A stretch of 35,787 nt of DNA, from contig JANQQU010000051.1 of assembly GCA_028284905.1 (NCBI GenBank), positions 1 to 35,787 of the forward strand. The letters are read 5' to 3'. The notes below the pieces were generated by a model that saw nothing but the letters and a program-made list of their open reading frames with translations, was not told where the DNA came from and did not search any database. Position 1 is the stretch's first letter; each line of letters begins with the position of its first letter. Of the stretch, positions 32,150-35,787 are shown piece after piece. This DNA is from Calditrichia bacterium (GTDB lineage Bacteria > Calditrichota > Calditrichia > RBG-13-44-9 > J075). The translations under genes and the position numbers were made by a program.

Positions 32150-32533
32150 ATGTTCACGATGGACCAATTGATGCTGCATTTACTTGGGGACTATGTTTTG
32201 CAAAGTGAATATATGGCGGCAAACAAGGCAAAAAAGACCTGGGTTGCTTTTTTTCATGCATTTGTATATTCCGCGCCTTTTTTATTGATTTGCCAGTCCT
32301 ATCCGGCATTATTTGTTATTTTTTTTACCCACGCGATAATAGATCGCTTTCGCCTGGCGAGATATGTTATCATGGCGAAAAATATTGCCGGTGACCCGGT
32401 CCACTATCGAAACTATTTAACCAGCAGCGGATTTCCGGAAAATTTACCTGCCTGGAGCGCCGGCTGGCTGGTGGTTATTGTTGATAATATTATGCACTTG
32501 TTCATTAATGGTATGGCAATCTATTATCTGTGA
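32150..32533 (+). CDS. DUF3307 family membrane protein
   Basis: A 127-residue protein matching DUF3307: the start DQLMLHLLGDYVLQSEYMAA with the H-x-x-x-D-Y-x-x-Q-x-x-x-M pattern, WVAFFHAFVYSAPFLL, FFTHAIIDRFRLARYV and the late WLVVIVDNIMHLFING. The regular His and Asp residues in or next to membrane helices are conserved in the family and might bind a metal. It is found in chromosomes and in phage genomes; function unknown. The ATG follows AAGGGGATGCC. Single gene between the cyclase regulator and the leader of the secreted lyase. Confidence 0.85.
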   Translation: MFTMDQLMLHLLGDYVLQSEYMAANKAKKTWVAFFHAFVYSAPFLLICQSYPALFVIFFTHAIIDRFRLARYVIMAKNIAGDPVHYRNYLTSSGFPENLPAWSAGWLVVIVDNIMHLFINGMAIYYL

Positions 32534-33002
32534 TGAGACTGAAAGTTAATGGTAGTTTTTCGCTGGAAAATTCCCCAACCTTCCGAGCGTATTTATGTTA
32601 ATTTTTAGTTACATTCTTCGTTAAATTTTTACCTACTCGTCCCGCCTGAAATGTGATAAAATTCTTTATTGGCAAATTTTAGCTTGATTTTTTCAAAAAA
32701 ATGATTATTTATACATTAAGCAATAACAGGTGTATAAAGCATTTTTTAATACCGCAAATTATATACTAAAGAATATGTTTTCAGGGATCAGTTGTTAAAA
32801 CTGTTCTAACGGATTGGGAATAATAACATTTTCAAATTATTCATGTTAGGGTATTAAACCCCGTTTTACGATTTACCCTAATGCGTGTATCATTGATTTC
32901 GATGTACTTCGAATGCACGTTGTCCTATTTACGCAAAATTGCGTAACAGACAGCGCTTTAGTGTTTGATTTTATTGATATTATGCCATAGTGCTACTCTT
33001 TT
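32534..33002 (+). other. AT-rich gap before the leader RNA
   Basis: Almost 470 nt without a gene, clearly richer in A and T than the rest. The only structure I see is an 8-bp inverted repeat TTACGCAA-AA-TTGCGTAA at 32929-32946. It probably holds the promoter of the large secreted protein. Confidence 0.4.
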
Positions 33003-33103
33003 GACGCACCTGGGAAAGGAGGTGCAGCTTTGGGTTTGGGCTATCGATCTTGAGGAGGGTCGAACGTCGGGTTTTTTAAGCAGATCGGGATGAATATCTG
33101 CTT
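33003..33103 (+). ncRNA. Structured 5' leader candidate with terminator-like hairpin
   Basis: Between 33003 and 33068 the sequence forms GCACCT/AGGTGC (33006-33011 with 33020-33025, loop GGGAAAGG) and TCGATC/GGTCGA (33044-33049 with 33058-33063, loop TTGAGGAG), possibly closed by GAC/GTC pairing. It is followed by AAGCAGAT/ATCTGCTT (33078-33085 with 33096-33103) and TATTTTC, a terminator-like hairpin 29 nt before ATG 33133. Such a layout fits a riboswitch or attenuator. It does not match any riboswitch core I know, including the c-di-GMP-I type. Class unknown. Confidence 0.4.
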
Positions 33104-33132
33104 TATTTTCACACTTTATGAGTGAGGTTAAC

Positions 33133-35787
33133 ATGTTGAGGAGAGTAACTTTAGGGTTATTATTAACCCTCATGGGGGTACTGTTTCCTGTACTGCAGGC
33201 ATCAGGGCAGGAAGACAATATCTGGATCAGCCCCCAGGAAATATTTCAATTGCCTACCGAAGGATCGGCCTGGGATGCATTATGGGCCGAAGCCAATAAT
33301 TCTACAGGTTCCCCTAACCTTTCTAACCAGGACGATAATACAAATGTACGAGTGATGGCAAAGGCGCTCCTGTATGTTCGAACAGGCAACGAGCGCTACC
33401 GCCAGGATGTGATTGAAGCTTGTATGGATGCTATGGGTACTGAGTCCGGTGGCCGCACTTTGGCAGTCGGGCGAGAACTGATGGCTTATGTTATTGCCGC
33501 CGGTTTGGTAGGGTTACCTGAAGAAGATGATGATAATTTCCGTGATTGGTTAAACGATGTTCTCGATAAAAACCTTCAGGGAAAAACTTTAAGATCCACT
33601 CACCGCGAGCGTCCGAATAATTGGGGGCGTGTTTGCGGTGCCACCCGTGCAGCCATTGCCGTATACCTGGGAAATAGTAATGAACTGGCAGAATGTGCAG
33701 CTATTTTTCGCGGATGGTTGGGAGATCGCAATGCCTACAACGACTTCAAATACGGCAGTGACCTGAGCTGGCAGTATGATCCGGATAAGCCTGTGGGCAT
33801 TAATCCGGCAGGCGCTTATAAAAACGGGCGTTCTATAGACGGCGTTTTACCGGAAGAAATGCGTCGTTCCGGTAGTTTTACCTGGCCGCCCCCATTAGAA
33901 AATTATGTTTATGAAGCGCTGCAAGGGGCCGTTGCAATGGCGGTAATTCTTTCCCGCAATGGTTACCCGGATGTTTGGAACTGGGAAGATAAAGCCCTTT
34001 TGCGTGCATTTCGCTGGCTCTACTACGAGGCGGATTTTCCTGCCACCGGTGATGATGGATGGCTGCCCCACATCATTAATTTCTATTACAGCGAAGCAAA
34101 TTTTGATGCACCGGTCCCGGCTACACCCGGAAAAAATGCTGGCTGGGCAGATTGGACACATGGAGAAAGAGATGTTCCTCAGCATGTCTACCTGACCCTG
34201 CATACTACTGGAAATGGCAGTGCATCTGCGCAACCATCTGGTGGCATTTATCCTTTGGGAGCAACAGTGGATTTATCTGCAAATGCTGCCAACGGCTACA
34301 TATTTAGCCATTGGAGTGGGGATATTGGCGGAAATAACGTTTCGACTTCCATCATTATGAATGGAGACAAGGCGGTAACAGCGCATTTCGTACCGGAAGA
34401 AAATTACAGCTTAACAGTACATGCCAATGGCGGAGGTGCCGTAACAATTGATCCACCGGGCGGCTTTTACAGTCCGGGCAGTCATATTACCCTAACCGCT
34501 ACACCGTTTCCAGGATACGTTTTTCGCGGATGGGGAAATGACCTCAATAGCGCTGCTAATCCTGCCAGTCTGGTTATGAATGAAAATAAGATCGTGGTCG
34601 CTTATTTTGAGGAACAGGCCACCGGGAATGGCTCGATTGTTCATTATGAAACTAAAAATGGTGGCGCTTCCGGCATAGAAGTTTCAACCGCAGGTAATCT
34701 GGAGAATGTCTCTGGGCATGTCTATTATGCGGCAATTACCATGAAAAAACTGGAAGCAGTGACCAGCGTTTCAGGATTGGGATTAAGCTGGACCAGAGAA
34801 GCAAGTCAATGTGCTGCCCGATCGCAGACTGGCATTGAAATTTGGTCGGCCTGGGGTAATGGAGGTGCAAGCGGAAAAGTGACGGCGGAATTTGCCGGCA
34901 ATGTGTCTAATGCAGCAATATCGGTGAGTCGTTACAGTGGCGTTAGTGCCGCCAGCCCACTTGTTGGAATTTTGCAGGGAAATAGCAATGGTCTGAATGG
35001 TCAGTGCAGCAATGGAACAGATAGCAAGCTATATAATTTTACGACTTATAATACAATCGATAGCCTCTTCATTTTTAGTGCCATCGCGCATCGTAACCGT
35101 CGCCACAGCCCTGGTACGGGATTCACCGAACGTGTGCAAATGCATCAGGGGGGTGGGGGAAGTACAGCCGGATTATCTGTAATGGATCGCTGCATATCCG
35201 GTACAATAACTGTCAGCGTCAACGGTACTTTTAATAGTTCCGTCGATTGGGCAGCTATCGGATTATTGCTAAGGCCTGCCAGCAACAGCTACCAGCCGGA
35301 ACAGTATACTTTGACGACCTCTGAATACGGCAACGGGGATATTTTATTGAATCCTGACGGAGGCATTTATAATGAAGGCACCACTGTTGAAGTATATGCC
35401 AAAGCGAGAGTCGGATCAGTATTTGACCATTGGGAAGGTGATCTGGACGGAACTGTTAACCCTGTCAACCTGGTTATGAATAGTGATAAGGCAGTGACAG
35501 CTGTCTTTACTGATTTGCCAGAATATGAATTAAGTATAGACATTATCGGTAATGGTAATGTTACTGCTGATCCTGCAAATGGTCCGTACCTGACGGGCAC
35601 AACGGTGACGTTAACCGCCACACCGCAGCCCGGCTACGAGTTCAGCGGTTGGAGTGGTGATTTAAGCAGTACATCCAATCAAGCATCGATAACAATGGAC
35701 AGCGACAAATCCGTAACTGCAACGTTTACGGAAATTATTCCGGAGTATAATTTGTCTGTGTCAGTGGTTGGCGGTGGTTCTGTTGCT
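33133..35787 (+). CDS. Secreted alginate-lyase-like protein with InlB-type repeats (3' end outside the window)
   Basis: The frame from ATG 33133 stays open for 885 codons to the window edge. Residues 1-24 are a signal peptide (LGLLLTLMGVLFPVLQA). Residues about 30-345 are an alpha/alpha-toroid-like domain with NNWGRVCGATRAAIAVYLG (N162-N163-W164-G165), the NNxG motif of alginate-lyase (PL5-like) domains, and Trp-rich strands. Two InlB B-repeat-like units follow (about 353-420 and 423-492: GNGSA...PSGGIYPLGATVDLSA...GYIFSHWSGDI...NGDKAVTAHF). A 210-residue Gly/Ser-rich, beta-jelly-roll-like module (493-715) is next, then further repeats (about 722-791, 797-865, 871 on). Probably polysaccharide degradation or adhesion at the cell surface. 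A structured leader precedes it. Confidence 0.82.
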   Translation, partial: MLRRVTLGLLLTLMGVLFPVLQASGQEDNIWISPQEIFQLPTEGSAWDALWAEANNSTGSPNLSNQDDNTNVRVMAKALLYVRTGNERYRQDVIEACMDAMGTESGGRTLAVGRELMAYVIAAGLVGLPEEDDDNFRDWLNDVLDKNLQGKTLRSTHRERPNNWGRVCGATRAAIAVYLGNSNELAECAAIFRGWLGDRNAYNDFKYGSDLSWQYDPDKPVGINPAGAYKNGRSIDGVLPEEMRRSGSFTWPPPLENYVYEALQGAVAMAVILSRNGYPDVWNWEDKALLRAFRWLYYEADFPATGDDGWLPHIINFYYSEANFDAPVPATPGKNAGWADWTHGERDVPQHVYLTLHTTGNGSASAQPSGGIYPLGATVDLSANAANGYIFSHWSGDIGGNNVSTSIIMNGDKAVTAHFVPEENYSLTVHANGGGAVTIDPPGGFYSPGSHITLTATPFPGYVFRGWGNDLNSAANPASLVMNENKIVVAYFEEQATGNGSIVHYETKNGGASGIEVSTAGNLENVSGHVYYAAITMKKLEAVTSVSGLGLSWTREASQCAARSQTGIEIWSAWGNGGASGKVTAEFAGNVSNAAISVSRYSGVSAASPLVGILQGNSNGLNGQCSNGTDSKLYNFTTYNTIDSLFIFSAIAHRNRRHSPGTGFTERVQMHQGGGGSTAGLSVMDRCISGTITVSVNGTFNSSVDWAAIGLLLRPASNSYQPEQYTLTTSEYGNGDILLNPDGGIYNEGTTVEVYAKARVGSVFDHWEGDLDGTVNPVNLVMNSDKAVTAVFTDLPEYELSIDIIGNGNVTADPANGPYLTGTTVTLTATPQPGYEFSGWSGDLSSTSNQASITMDSDKSVTATFTEIIPEYNLSVSVVGGGSVA

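Noticed and set aside
32150-32533. Prophage remnant because DUF3307 occurs in phages
   Set aside because: No other phage gene, integrase or attachment site is visible around it.
33003-33103. c-di-GMP-I (GEMM) riboswitch before the secreted protein
   Set aside because: The GGGCAAACC and GACGCAAAGCC core segments are missing, so only an unassigned structured leader is claimed.

Overview
The window looks like chromosomal DNA from a Gram-negative, didermic bacterium of the FCB side of the tree. Bacteroidota, Ignavibacteria, Calditrichota or a related candidate phylum would all fit, and I cannot choose among them by reading. The evidence is a PorX-type response regulator with a PglZ/alkaline-phosphatase domain, an RND tripartite pump, an OmpA-domain protein, Ser/Thr kinases joined to TolB-like and TPR modules, ECF-type sigma factors, and a very large secreted protein with InlB-type repeats. 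Base composition is moderate. I see no tRNA, rRNA, IS transposase, integrase, phage genes or CRISPR array.

Layout. (1) 1-5256: porX-like regulator, OmpA-domain envelope protein, an ECF sigma factor and a small exported or membrane protein whose real start is a GTG behind a strong Shine-Dalgarno. (2) 5239-8892, minus strand: two adjacent YciI-like genes (one exported), a VOC protein, a four-helix membrane protein, and an overlapping sigma factor / Ser-Thr kinase pair. (3) 9247-16652, plus strand: fatty acyl desaturase, exported acetamidase/formamidase, TsaE, then a catabolic-looking run of sugar-phosphate isomerase/epimerase, deoxyribose-phosphate aldolase, Na+/solute symporter and three tiny membrane proteins. 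(4) 16711-20253, minus: a methyltransferase, two tandem GPP34-family proteins, and an exported protein with a calcium-loop-like motif. (5) 20501-27031, minus: a complete tetR / outer-membrane factor / adaptor / RND efflux operon with a palindromic operator. (6) 27317-32533: TspO-like membrane protein, Ser/Thr kinase-TPR protein, response regulator-nucleotide cyclase, DUF3307 protein. (7) 33133 to the edge: a secreted putative polysaccharide lyase with InlB-type repeats, open at the window end and preceded by a structured leader RNA candidate.

The most unusual signal is not a gene. Several different short, periodic and inverted repeat families sit immediately beside stop codons. They include 8-nt words (GCAAATNN type) at three places, 7-nt words (AATTCCG type), 25-nt words (ATGGTT type), a dispersed element with TIRs near AATGTCCAATG, and a 165-nt tandem element starting TAAGCCACTGATT. 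In some cases the repeat supplies the last codons or stop codon. They look like 3'-end elements (terminators, mRNA-end stabilisers or REP-like elements) of several independent families. Next in interest are the three-gene set of tiny membrane proteins behind the symporter, the paired GPP34 genes, the Glu at the purine-selecting position of the response-regulator cyclase, and the leader RNA before the secreted lyase.
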